Source: Thiohalocapsa marina (GTDB taxonomy: Bacteria > Pseudomonadota > Gammaproteobacteria > Chromatiales > Chromatiaceae). Taken from it: a DNA stretch of 64,000 nucleotides. The stretch lies in assembly GCF_008632335.1 (NCBI RefSeq), contig NZ_VWXX01000002.1, positions 124,001 to 188,000 on the forward strand, in the 5' to 3' direction. The notes under the pieces are model-generated. The model searched no databases, had not been told where the DNA came from, and saw nothing but the letters and a program-made list of their open reading frames with translations. Positions within the stretch are counted from its first letter, which is position 1; each line of letters opens with the position of its first letter. The translations under genes were made by a program, and so were the position numbers. Below are positions 1 to 14,424 of the stretch, piece after piece.

Positions 1-526
1 CGTGGAAGTGTCCGCCGCTGTCCATCTCTACGCCGAAGAAGTGCTTGAGCTGCTTGGCGGCGATCAGCAGGGCTGCCCCGGCGGTGAAGCCCACCACCAC
101 GGAGTGGGAGATGAAGTTCACCAGCGCGCCCATGCGCGCGAGCCCGAGCGCCAGCTGCATGATGCCGACCATGAAGGTCAGCGTGAGGGCCAGCACCACG
201 TAGTCCGGCGTGCCCGGTACCGCCAGCAGCGACAGCGACGAGAACAGCACCACCGAGGCCGCCGTGGTGGGGCCCGACACCAGATGCCGAGACGAGCCGA
301 ACAGCGCCGCGATCATGGCCGGCACCATGCCGGCATACAGGCCATATTCCGGCGGCATGCCGGCGATGGTGGCGAAGGCCACGCCCTGGGGCAGCACGAC
401 GATGGCACCGGTCACGGCGGCGATCAGATCGGCGCGCAGGTCGTCCCGGCGCACGGCCGGCAGCCAGGTCATGAAGGGGACGAGCCAGGAGAGACGGGAG
501 GGCGCTGGGCGTGACACGGGCAGCAT
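1..526 (-). CDS. SulP family anion transporter, N-terminal part (cut by window edge)
   Basis: The reverse strand is open from an ATG at 526 to the window edge (about 175 codons, no stop). The translation begins MLPVSRPAPSRLSWLVPFMT and contains PQGVAFATIAGMPPEYGLY, the hallmark N-terminal motif of SulP/SLC26 permeases, followed by hydrophobic helices typical of the fold. The product is an inner-membrane transporter, classically for sulfate or bicarbonate; the substrate cannot be told from this piece. Any STAS domain would lie outside the window. No good Shine-Dalgarno precedes the ATG; a downstream in-frame ATG at the MTWLPAVRRDD segment is an alternative start. A strong terminator separates it from amtB upstream, so it is probably transcribed on its own. 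Confidence 0.85.
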   Translation of the reverse strand, partial: MLPVSRPAPSRLSWLVPFMTWLPAVRRDDLRADLIAAVTGAIVVLPQGVAFATIAGMPPEYGLYAGMVPAMIAALFGSSRHLVSGPTTAASVVLFSSLSLLAVPGTPDYVVLALTLTFMVGIMQLALGLARMGALVNFISHSVVVGFTAGAALLIAAKQLKHFFGVEMDSGGHFH

Positions 527-622
527 CCGGAGGCAGGGAAGGCCGCGGACTGCGGCCCTGGCTGAGCAGCAGAATACACCCCGCGGAGGCATGGTTTCCA
601 GTCGGGTACCGGGCCGTACAAC

Positions 623-646
623 GGAAAACGGGGCCCGAAGGCCCCG
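623..646 (-). terminator. Intrinsic terminator after amtB
   Basis: On the reverse strand a 7-bp GC stem (CGGGGCC / GGCCCCG, loop TTCG) is followed directly by TTTT. It lies 34 bases past the amtB stop codon and before the sulP start, so it should end the porin-glnK-amtB transcript. Confidence 0.8.
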
Positions 647-679
647 CTGCAAGCATGATCGCGTCCCTGCGGTCCGGCG

Positions 680-1942
<1,263 letters not shown>

Positions 1943-1968
1943 AGTCAGTTACCTCCGCGTGGATGCGC

Positions 1969-3151
<1,183 letters not shown>

Positions 3152-3218
3152 GGCGGATTCCTCTTGTGCGTTGGGGGTGGTCGAGACGCCACTGACGGCG
3201 TTTCCTGATTAACCATCA

Positions 3219-3234
3219 GGCACGAGGCATGCCA
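3219..3234 (-). promoter_or_regulatory. Sigma-54 (RpoN) promoter of the porin-glnK-amtB operon
   Basis: The reverse strand reads TGGCATGCCTCGTGCC. It matches the -24/-12 consensus TGGCAYR-N4-yTGCw with the invariant GG and GC separated by exactly 10 bases. Transcription should start near 3208, about 57 bases before the porin ATG. Together with the NtrC-like site upstream this indicates induction under nitrogen limitation. Confidence 0.82.
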
Positions 3235-3340
3235 GAAATTGATTGTGCCGGAAATCCAACGTTTCGCGGCCAGGCGTTGCGTCTGAGCAACGCCGATGCG
3301 CACCGGCGCCGGGCGCCGGATGCGGGTTTTCGGGGCGACA

Positions 3341-3360
3341 TTGCACCGGTTTGGTGCGTT
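3341..3360. promoter_or_regulatory. NtrC-binding enhancer site
   Basis: TGCACC-N5-GGTGCG is a near-perfect inverted repeat matching the NtrC operator pattern GCACC-N5-GGTGC (as at glnA of enterics). It lies about 135-150 bases upstream of the predicted sigma-54 start, the normal distance for an enhancer. Confidence 0.78.
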
Positions 3361-3363
3361 AAC

Positions 3364-3391
3364 TTTGAAGTTTGAAGTTTGAAGTTTGAAG
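3364..3391. repeat. Tandem TTTGAAG array, copy A (4 units)
   Basis: Four exact, uninterrupted copies of the heptamer TTTGAAG followed by GC. An identical four-unit array in the same orientation starts at 3587, and the two flank the long inverted repeat at 3421-3529. The unit length of 7 excludes a normal coding repeat. Confidence 0.9.
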
Positions 3392-3420
3392 GCTGTGGGC
3401 TTAGGGCTCTGGAAGTCGGT

Positions 3421-3529
3421 CTGCCGGGCTGGGTAGCGGCGGTCGGGGGGCGCCGTGAATCCGTCCCTGGAGGCTTCACGATCGCGTCCTGCGATCGAGA
3501 CCCCCGACCGCCGCCACCCAGCCCGGCAG
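3421..3529. repeat. Long structured inverted repeat, copy 1
   Basis: Arms of 29 bases (3421-3449 and 3501-3529) pair at 28 of 29 positions. Inside are GTGAA/TTCAC (hairpin around a TCC...GGA pair) and the perfect 7-bp stem CGATCGC/GCGATCG. A second copy lies at 63729-63844. The core of the two copies is nearly identical, but the outermost part of the stem differs in sequence and is self-complementary in each. It carries no plausible gene. The 681-base stretch 3152-3832 otherwise holds only the porin promoter elements, two TTTGAAG arrays and the CCTCTGCG repeat. Confidence 0.85.
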
Positions 3530-3586
3530 CCCTGCGCTACCCTTGGCTGGTTGCGCTAGATTGTCGCCGGAGGCTGGGGGGCCAAG

Positions 3587-3614
3587 TTTGAAGTTTGAAG
3601 TTTGAAGTTTGAAG
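3587..3614. repeat. Tandem TTTGAAG array, copy B (4 units)
   Basis: Second exact four-unit TTTGAAG array, again followed by GC, in the same orientation as the array at 3364. The 195 bases between the arrays contain the long inverted repeat. Confidence 0.9.
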
Positions 3615-3644
3615 GCAGGAGGCTGGAGGCAATAATCAAAAAAC

Positions 3645-3682
3645 TCTCTCCTGCCTCTGCGTTCTCCGTGCCTCTGCGGTTA
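3645..3682. repeat. CCTCTGCG-type dispersed repeat, copy 1
   Basis: The motif TGCCTCTGCGTTCTC followed by GCCTCTGCGGT is shared with 13136-13170 (TGCCTCTGCGTTCTCTGCGC then CTTTGCGGT). This kind of short sequence recurs between genes in many proteobacterial genomes; its function is unknown. It lies between genes, in the leader region of ubiK. Confidence 0.7.
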
Positions 3683-3832
3683 ATCGAGCCGCGTCCAGGG
3701 GCCGCCGATATGCTCGAGGCTAGGCGGCCCGCTAAATCAGCCTTTCCGTTACGGGGTATACTCGGGCGCACGCGTCGTCGCTCGCCAGCGGCGGCCGACG
3801 GAATCGATTCACGGCAATTCAGGAGATGTCTG

Positions 3833-4138
3833 ATGCTGGACGCGAGACAACTGGACGACCTGGCCCGCCGGCTGGGGGCGAGCATGCCGAAGGGCGTGCA
3901 GATGCTGCACGCAGACTTCAATCGCAGCCTGCGTGCGGCGCTGGAGGCCGGGCTTGGCAAGCTCGATCTGGTCACGCGCGAGGAATTCGACGTGCAGGCC
4001 GCCGTGCTGGCGCGCACCCGCGCCCGGCTGGAGGCGCTGGAGGCCCGGGTGGTGGCAATGGAGACCGCCGGCGCTCGGGCGCAGCCATCCGCCCCCGCTC
4101 CGGCCGATGCGCCGGATCCGGACGGACCCAGTGCCTGA
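3833..4138 (+). CDS. ubiK: Ubiquinone biosynthesis accessory factor UbiK
   Basis: A 101-residue BMFP/YqiC-family protein. The start at 3833 is fixed by AGGAG seven bases upstream, although the frame is open further 5'. It has an N-terminal amphipathic region (MLDARQLDDLARRLGASMP) and a C-terminal coiled coil (VTREEFDVQAAVLARTRARLEALEARV), followed by an Ala/Pro-rich tail. In E. coli, UbiK with UbiJ helps organise the cytosolic complex in which UbiH and UbiI hydroxylate the ubiquinone ring; both hydroxylases are encoded further along at 13.2-15.7 kb. Confidence 0.9.
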   Translation: MLDARQLDDLARRLGASMPKGVQMLHADFNRSLRAALEAGLGKLDLVTREEFDVQAAVLARTRARLEALEARVVAMETAGARAQPSAPAPADAPDPDGPSA

Positions 4139-4250
4139 ACGAGCGCTTGCAAGGGCGCCTGAGCGGTTGCCTGAAGCACGGCCTGGCGGTCTCCGCCAGT
4201 GGCTGACGGCGCCCGAGCGCACCTGATGCCGGCGCTCCGCGAGCAACGCC

Positions 4251-5798
4251 ATGGGTCTTTGCGTCCTGCATAGCCGGGCCCGCGTGGGCATCCATTCCCC
4301 CGAGGTCACGGTGGAGGTGCACGCCGGCAACGGCCTGCCGTCGCTGTCCATCGTCGGCCTGCCGGAGATGGCGGTGAAAGAGAGCCGCGACCGCGTGCGT
4401 GGGGCCCTGGCCAGCGGCCGTTTCCAGTTCCCGGCCGGGCGCGTCACCATCAACCTGGCACCGGCGGACCTGCCCAAGGAGGGCGGGCGCTTCGACCTGG
4501 CCATCGCCGTCGGCATCCTCGGCGCCTCCGGCCAGGTGCGCGCCGAGCCCCTGCAGCAACTGGAATTGCTCGGAGAGTTGGCCCTGACCGGCGCCCTGCG
4601 TCCGGTGCCGGCGGTGCTGCCGGCGGCGCTGGCGGCCCGCGATGCCGGGCGCGCGCTGGTGCTGCCCCGGGCCAATGCCGAAGAGGCGGCGCTGGTGGCG
4701 GGGCTGCAGATCCTGCCGGCGGAGCATTTGCTGGAGGTGTGCGAACACCTGGATGGGCGCACGCCGCTGGCGTCGTTCGATGCACCGCAGGTGCGCCGGC
4801 AGCGGCCGGCGTATCCGGACCTGGCGGACGTGCGCGGCCAGGAGCACGCCAAGCGGGCGCTGGAGATCGCCGCCGCCGGCGGCCACAGCCTGCTGTTTCT
4901 CGGGCCGCCGGGCACCGGCAAGTCGATGCTGGCCACCCGCCTGCCGGGCATCCTGCCGGCGCTGGAGGACGACGAGGCGCTGCAGGTGGCGGCGATCCGC
5001 TCGGTTAGCGGCCGCGAGGCGCTGGACCCGGCGCGCTGGCGCGAGCGCCCGTTCCGGGCGCCGCACCATACCGCCTCCGGCGTTGCGCTGGTGGGGGGTG
5101 GCAGCAATCCGCGTCCGGGCGAGATCTCCCTGGCGCACCTGGGGGTGCTGTTCCTGGACGAATTGCCGGAGTTCGACCGGCGCGTGCTGGAGGTCCTGCG
5201 AGAGCCGCTGGAATCCGGCCAGATCCTGATCTCCCGGGCCGCGCGCCAGGCGGAGTTCCCGGCCCGCTTCCAGCTGGTGGCGGCGATGAACCCCTGCCCG
5301 TGCGGCTACCTGGGTGACGAGGGCGGTCGCTGTCGCTGCACCGCGGAGCAGGTGGCCCGTTACCGCGCGCGCATCTCCGGGCCGCTGCTGGACCGCATCG
5401 ACCTGCAGGTGGAGGTGCCGCGGCTGGCGCCGGAACGTCTGACCGAACGCGGCGGGACCGGCGAGACCAGCGCCACGGTGCAGGCCCGGGTGGAGCGGGC
5501 GCGGCGGCATCAGCAACGGCGGGCGAACCGGCCCAACGCGGCCCTGACTGCGCCGGAGATCGAGCGCGACTGTGGGCTCGACGACGCCGGTCGCGCGCTC
5601 ATGGTCCGGGCCCTGCAGCAGCTCGGCCTGTCTGCGCGGGCCTATCACCGCATCCTGAAGGTGGCGCGCACCATCGCCGATCTGGCCGACGAGGAGCGCA
5701 TCGGCGCTGCCCATCTGGGCGAGGCCATCGGCTACCGCCGGCTCGACCGGACCCTGCCCGGCGGCAGTCCGGGCGCTGATCTCGACAGGAATCCCTGA
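4251..5798 (+). CDS. comM: YifB/ComM family Mg-chelatase-like AAA+ ATPase
   Basis: A 515-residue protein of typical ComM length. Domain order: N-terminal ChlI-like domain (about 20-140, with VGLPEMAVKESRDRVRGAL), AAA+ core with Walker A GPPGTGKS at 218-225 and Walker B LFLDEL near 300, sensor region FQLVAAMNPCPCGYLGD, and C-terminal Mg-chelatase domain (about 400-500). ComM is a hexameric helicase that drives branch migration during natural transformation in Vibrio; many relatives have no tested role. Only two bases separate its stop from the yheS start, so the two are probably cotranscribed. Confidence 0.94.
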   Translation: MGLCVLHSRARVGIHSPEVTVEVHAGNGLPSLSIVGLPEMAVKESRDRVRGALASGRFQFPAGRVTINLAPADLPKEGGRFDLAIAVGILGASGQVRAEPLQQLELLGELALTGALRPVPAVLPAALAARDAGRALVLPRANAEEAALVAGLQILPAEHLLEVCEHLDGRTPLASFDAPQVRRQRPAYPDLADVRGQEHAKRALEIAAAGGHSLLFLGPPGTGKSMLATRLPGILPALEDDEALQVAAIRSVSGREALDPARWRERPFRAPHHTASGVALVGGGSNPRPGEISLAHLGVLFLDELPEFDRRVLEVLREPLESGQILISRAARQAEFPARFQLVAAMNPCPCGYLGDEGGRCRCTAEQVARYRARISGPLLDRIDLQVEVPRLAPERLTERGGTGETSATVQARVERARRHQQRRANRPNAALTAPEIERDCGLDDAGRALMVRALQQLGLSARAYHRILKVARTIADLADEERIGAAHLGEAIGYRRLDRTLPGGSPGADLDRNP

Positions 5799-5800
5799 GC

Positions 5801-7725
<1,925 letters not shown>

Positions 7726-7735
<10 letters not shown>

Positions 7736-8256
7736 TCCGGCTTCGGCCACGGCCATGGCCGAGCCGCCTGCCCGTGCCCTGGGCGCGGCGGCTGCTCCGG
7801 CTGGTGGTGCTGCTGGTGGTCGCCGCGCTGCTGACGCTGCCCTGGCCCTATCTGACCCTGTGGCGGCTGAACGCTGTCATCCAGCAGGGGACGCCGCAGG
7901 CCCTGGCGCCCATGGTGCGCATCGAGTCGGTGCGCGAGCAGATCCGCCGGCGGCTGAACAAGGAAGCCGCCAGCCACATTGGCGAGGTCTCCGACCCCTT
8001 CATCGACTGGATCCAGCGCAGCATCCGCCGCGCCGACAACGACGGCCTGCAGCAGAGCGTGACCCTGGAGTGGCTGTACGGCCTGCTGTCCATGCATGCC
8101 ACGCCGGGGCGGGGCTTCCTGCCGGCGGTGAGCCAGGCCGTCTTCGTCTCGCCTGTCGGCTTCCGGGTTCGAATCGGTGCCGGCGACATCCCCGCGACCA
8201 CGCTGCGCCTGGGGCTTGGCTGGTCCGGCTGGCGGGTGGTGGCGGCCTACTACTGA
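7726..8256 (+). CDS. DUF2939 domain protein with one membrane anchor
   Basis: A 176-residue protein. The start overlaps the end of yheS by 10 bases and is supported by GGGAG upstream, implying translational coupling. It has an Arg-rich N-terminus, one hydrophobic helix (about 23-45, LLRLVVLLVVAALLTLPWPY), then a periplasmic-type domain with the DUF2939 pattern: YLTLWRLNAVIQQGTPQALA, an SVREQIRRRLN segment, and a C-terminal stretch ending in WSGWRVVAAYY. Function unknown for the family. Confidence 0.82.
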
Positions 8257-8519
8257 CCCCCAGGCGATCCTCTCTGGTGCCGGCCCCGGCCAGTACCATG
8301 GCCCCGTTGAAAAAATCCGCCTGCATGGGGTCAAAGACGGTCGCATCCGTCGGTCGGGCAGGGTATCTTAGGGTTCGAGGGCCATCGATTTCCGGCCGTG
8401 ACCCGCGAAAACCGGACATCGAGACAGCACCCGTGGTCGCGTTGGCCGGCGCCGCATGGCGCCCGACCGGGGCGTTGCGTCCAGCCAAGTCTTCTCGTCA
8501 GCTCTGGAAGCCTACAACG

Positions 8520-11036
<2,517 letters not shown>

Positions 11037-11090
11037 GGGCCAGCGGCCAACGCGCAAGCGGGGGACAGGCCGGCGTCGGAGCAGGGCGGG

Positions 11091-11456
11091 CTAGTTGAGG
11101 GTTCGCAGCAGGCGCACGAAGTCCATGGTGGCGTTGAAGAAGTCGGCGTTCGGATAGTCCCGGCAGTAGGCCTGGTTGCGGCGCATGGCCGAGGCGATGC
11201 TGGAGCCCCGCAGCACGTCCTCGCCGGTGGCCAGGCTCAGCCCGGAGATGAACCCGGTGAGCCAGTCCTGGTAGCGCTGGAACTCCATCCCGGCCGCGTC
11301 GCCGGCAGCTGCCTCCTGCGCCGCCGCGGCCTGCAGGAAGCGTTCGCAGCCCTGCACGCCATAGCCCCAGAGCTGCGGCCCGTCGCCGGCGGCGTTCGCC
11401 GCCAACGGTAACAGCAGCAGGCCGGCCAGGGCGGCGTGGCTTGGTCGTCGGATCAT
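11091..11456 (-). CDS. Small exported protein, Rap1a/Tai-like pattern
   Basis: A 121-residue protein with a clear Sec signal peptide (MIRRPSHAALAGLLLLPLAANAA). The mature part has two cysteines (GCERFL and YCRDYP) and the pattern YQDWLTGFISGLSLATG...SAMRRNQAYCRDYPNADF. This is reminiscent of small periplasmic Rap1a/Tai-fold proteins (W..G..SG followed by YC..P), but the match is too weak to name a function. It converges with glgP and diverges from sufE. Confidence 0.72.
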   Translation of the reverse strand: MIRRPSHAALAGLLLLPLAANAAGDGPQLWGYGVQGCERFLQAAAAQEAAAGDAAGMEFQRYQDWLTGFISGLSLATGEDVLRGSSIASAMRRNQAYCRDYPNADFFNATMDFVRLLRTLN

Positions 11457-11647
11457 GGTGCATGCTCCTCGTCGAAGGCGGAACGGATTGCTGCAGTGTT
11501 TCCGGCGGGGCCTCTTGCCCCGCGCGGCTCTGCGGTTTGCCCCTTGAATCGCCGTCGGCGACGGCAAGACACGACAACCGGCGCCGAACGGGTCTATGCT
11601 GTGGGGCAGACAGCGGCCGGGGCCGGAACGACCAACAGGTAACTCCG

Positions 11648-12076
11648 ATGGACAGCAAAGACGTGCTCGATGCCTTCGCACTGCTCGACAACTGGGAGGC
11701 GCGGTACGAACTCATCGCCGATCTGAGCCGCGAGCTGCTGCCGCTGGCCGAGACCGAGAAACACGACGGCAATCTGGTCAAGGGTTGCAACACCCGCACC
11801 TGGCTCACCGCCAACCTCAGCAATGATCCCGCCCATGACCCGCCCGGGGTGCTCGACTATCGTGCCGATGCCGAGACGCCGCTGGTGCGCGGCCTGGTGG
11901 CGCTGCTGCTGGTGCCTTTCCAGCACAAGACGCCGGACGATGTGCTGCAGACCGATGTCCGGGACTATATCGCAAAGCTCGGCCTGGCGGAGCACCTGAG
12001 CCCGAATCGCCGGGTCGGCATGGAGCATTTCATCGAGCGCGTCTACCAGATCGCGCGCGCCATGCAGGATCGCTAG
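11648..12076 (+). CDS. sufE: SufE family sulfur acceptor
   Basis: A 142-residue protein. The active cysteine lies in VKGCNTRTWL, matching the VxGCxSxVW pattern of SufE/CsdE, which accept persulfide from SufS-type cysteine desulfurases. Further family residues appear in LSPNRRVGMEHFIERVYQIA near the C-terminus (SPxRxxGM). No sufS is adjacent, so it stands apart from any suf operon here. The start is set by homology; an AGG lies about 9 bases upstream. DUF389 follows after 14 bases. Confidence 0.92.
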   Translation: MDSKDVLDAFALLDNWEARYELIADLSRELLPLAETEKHDGNLVKGCNTRTWLTANLSNDPAHDPPGVLDYRADAETPLVRGLVALLLVPFQHKTPDDVLQTDVRDYIAKLGLAEHLSPNRRVGMEHFIERVYQIARAMQDR

Positions 12077-12090
12077 CCGGGGGTGCGGCC

Positions 12091-13083
12091 ATGCGCATCG
12101 TCGAGGTCATCGCCCCCGCCCGCCACGCCAAGGAGGTGATCGGCATGGGCCGCTTCTATGGCGCCGTGGATACCTGGTGGGGGCCGCCCAGCGAGGATCA
12201 GCGCCAGTGCGTGCGCATGCTGGTGCCGGATGCCGCGCGCCAACCGCTGATGGATGCGCTGCAGAGCCTGCTGGAGTCCGAGCACTCGGCGCGGGTGGTG
12301 GTGTCGTCTGTTGATGCGACCCTGCCGCGGCAGAAATCCACCGAGGCCGAGGCGCAAAAGCAGAAACAGGAGGCGGTCAGCGCCACCCGCGAGGAGCTCT
12401 ACAGCGAGATCGCCCAGGGCGCCCGTCTGGACTGGAACTACGTCCTGCTGGCGTCGCTGTCCACCGTGGTCGCCGCCATCGGTCTGGCGGCAGACGACGT
12501 GGCGGTGGTGATCGGCGCCATGGTCATCGCGCCGCTGCTGGGGCCGATCATCGCCTTTGCCTTCGCCGCGTCGCTGGGGGACCGGTCGCTCGCCGGCCGT
12601 GCCCTCGTCACCAGTCTGGTCGGCCTGGGGCTGGCACTGCTGCTGTCGCTGTGTTTCGGTCTGATCTGGCCGGTCAACCTGTCCAGTCACGAGGTCCTGG
12701 CGCGCACGGATGTCAGTCTGGCCAATGTGGCGCTGGCACTGGCGTCGGGCGCGGCGGCAGTGCTGTCGCTGACTTCGGGGCTGCCCACGGCGCTGGTGGG
12801 GGTCATGGTGGCCGTTGCCCTGTTGCCGCCCACAAGCGTGCTGGGCATGCTGCTTGGCGGCGGCCGCTGGGAGCTGGCGGTGGGGGCGGCGCTGCTGCTC
12901 GCGGTCAACGTCGTCTGCGTGCTGCTGGCGGCGAAGATCGTGTTCCTGGGCAAGGGGGTGCGCCCGCGCACCTGGCTCGAGCGGGCCAAGGTGCGCCAGT
13001 CCATGGCCCTGTACATCGGCCTGTGGGTCACCCTGCTGGCCCTGCTGATCGGTGCGATCCTGCTCCGCGGCGCCTTGCCCTGA
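12091..13083 (+). CDS. TIGR00341/DUF389 family membrane protein
   Basis: A 330-residue protein. A soluble N-terminal region (about 1-110, MRIVEVIAPARHAKEVIGM) is followed by at least six hydrophobic segments with the DUF389 core: YVLLASLSTVVAAIGLAADD, VVIGAMVIAPLLGPIIAFAF and VGVMVAVALLPPTSVLGMLL. The product is an inner-membrane protein of unknown transport role. It is likely read with sufE. Confidence 0.88.
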   Translation: MRIVEVIAPARHAKEVIGMGRFYGAVDTWWGPPSEDQRQCVRMLVPDAARQPLMDALQSLLESEHSARVVVSSVDATLPRQKSTEAEAQKQKQEAVSATREELYSEIAQGARLDWNYVLLASLSTVVAAIGLAADDVAVVIGAMVIAPLLGPIIAFAFAASLGDRSLAGRALVTSLVGLGLALLLSLCFGLIWPVNLSSHEVLARTDVSLANVALALASGAAAVLSLTSGLPTALVGVMVAVALLPPTSVLGMLLGGGRWELAVGAALLLAVNVVCVLLAAKIVFLGKGVRPRTWLERAKVRQSMALYIGLWVTLLALLIGAILLRGALP

Positions 13084-13135
13084 CACCCGTGCCGGATCCT
13101 CAGGGTGGCTTGGATTTACCGTCCTTCGGCTGCTC

Positions 13136-13170
13136 TTTCTTGCCTCTGCGTTCTCTGCGCCTTTGCGGTA
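13136..13170. repeat. CCTCTGCG-type dispersed repeat, copy 2
   Basis: TTGCCTCTGCGTTCTCTGCG followed by CCTTTGCGGTA, in the 105-base gap between the convergent DUF389 and ubiI genes. It closely matches 3645-3682. Confidence 0.7.
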
Positions 13171-13188
13171 GGCCGATTCAGAACTGAT

Positions 13189-14424
13189 TCAAAAGTCTCG
13201 GTCGAGCCCGAGCGCCCGTGACATGAACGCCCGCTTGAGCGCCGGCAGGCGCTCGGCGGTGGCCAGCCCCAGGTTGCGGCCGGCCACCAGCGGCGGCAGG
13301 CGGTTGCCGAACAGCCGCTTGAACAGGTCCATGGCGCCGAGCATCAGCAGGTTGTCGCCGCGCCGGGCGCGCTCGTAGCGACGCAGGGTGGTCAGGCTGC
13401 CGATGTTCCGGCCGCGGGCATGGGCGCGTTTCAGTTCTGCCGCCAGGGCCGCCACATCGAGCAGGCCGAGGTTCACCCCCTGGCCTGCCAGCGGGTGGAT
13501 GGCGTGGGCGGCGTCGCCGATCAGGGCCGCGCGCGGCTGCACATAGTGTTGCGCATGCTGTAGCCGCAGCGGGAAGGCGGCGCGCGGCCCCACGGACAGC
13601 ACCGGTCCCAGCCGTTGCTGGAAGGCGGCCTCCAGCTCGGCGATGAAGGGGGCATCGTCCAGTGCCAGCAGGGCGTCGGCCCGGGGCTCGTCGGCGGACC
13701 AGACGATGGAGCAGCGACCGTCGGCCAGCGGCAGGAACGCCAGGGGGCCGGTGGGCAGGAAGCGCTGCCAGGCGGTCTCGCGGTGCCAGTGGGCGACCTC
13801 GACATTGGCGACGATGGCGCGCTGCTCGTAGGACCAGCCGCTGGTGGCGATGCCCAGGCCCTCGCGGACGAAGGAGTCGCGGCCGTCGGCACCGACCAGC
13901 AGCCGCGCGGTCAGGCTGCGTTGATCATCGAGGCGCAGCCGGGCCCCGTCCGCGTCGATCTCCAGGTGCCGGATGGCGGCCGGGCAGAGCAGGGTGATGT
14001 CCGGTGCCTGTTCCAGCGCCTCCCACAGGGCCAGGCGGGTGACGCGGTTTTCGACGATGTGGCCCAGGTCCGGCTGGCCGATGTCGGCGCTGTCGAAGTG
14101 GATGCCAGCGCCGCCGACGCTGTCCCAGACCACCATCTCGCGGTACGGGCTCACCCCCAGTTCGACGATGCGCGGCCAGACGCCGAGTTGTTCCAGCAGG
14201 CGCTGGCTGGCGCGGCTCAGGGCGGAGACGCGCAGGTCTACCTCACCCCGGGGCCAGCTGCGCTGCGGCGGCTGTCCGTCGACGACGGCGATGCGCCAGC
14301 GCTGGCCGCGACAGGCGCAGGCGAGGGCGGCGCCGACCATGCCGCCGCCGACGATGAGGATGTCATAGGCGTCGCTGGTGTGGCGGGCCCGGTTGTGGGC
14401 CTGATGGTGGGCGCTGTGGCTCAT
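13189..14424 (-). CDS. ubiI: UbiH/UbiI/VisC family ubiquinone hydroxylase
   Basis: A 411-residue FAD monooxygenase of the UbiH/COQ6 family. It shows the dinucleotide-binding motif ILIVGGGMVGAALACA near 22-37, the DG motif LLVGADGRDSFVRE, and the flavin motif LIGDAAHAIHPLAGQGVNLG. These enzymes hydroxylate the ubiquinone ring. It overlaps the ubiH stop codon by four bases (ATGA). Position after ygfB-pepP-ubiH matches E. coli ubiI (visC), which adds the C5 hydroxyl; a UbiF-like role cannot be excluded from sequence alone. Confidence 0.88.
   Translation of the reverse strand: MSHSAHHQAHNRARHTSDAYDILIVGGGMVGAALACACRGQRWRIAVVDGQPPQRSWPRGEVDLRVSALSRASQRLLEQLGVWPRIVELGVSPYREMVVWDSVGGAGIHFDSADIGQPDLGHIVENRVTRLALWEALEQAPDITLLCPAAIRHLEIDADGARLRLDDQRSLTARLLVGADGRDSFVREGLGIATSGWSYEQRAIVANVEVAHWHRETAWQRFLPTGPLAFLPLADGRCSIVWSADEPRADALLALDDAPFIAELEAAFQQRLGPVLSVGPRAAFPLRLQHAQHYVQPRAALIGDAAHAIHPLAGQGVNLGLLDVAALAAELKRAHARGRNIGSLTTLRRYERARRGDNLLMLGAMDLFKRLFGNRLPPLVAGRNLGLATAERLPALKRAFMSRALGLDRDF

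Noticed and set aside
3364-3614. Possible CRISPR array
   Set aside because: The repeats are contiguous 7-mers without spacers, and there are no cas genes.
3809-5714. Long open frames on the reverse strand opposite ubiK and comM
   Set aside because: High GC leaves the antisense frames open; translations are Arg/Pro/Gln-rich with no family pattern, while the forward frames are clear homologues.
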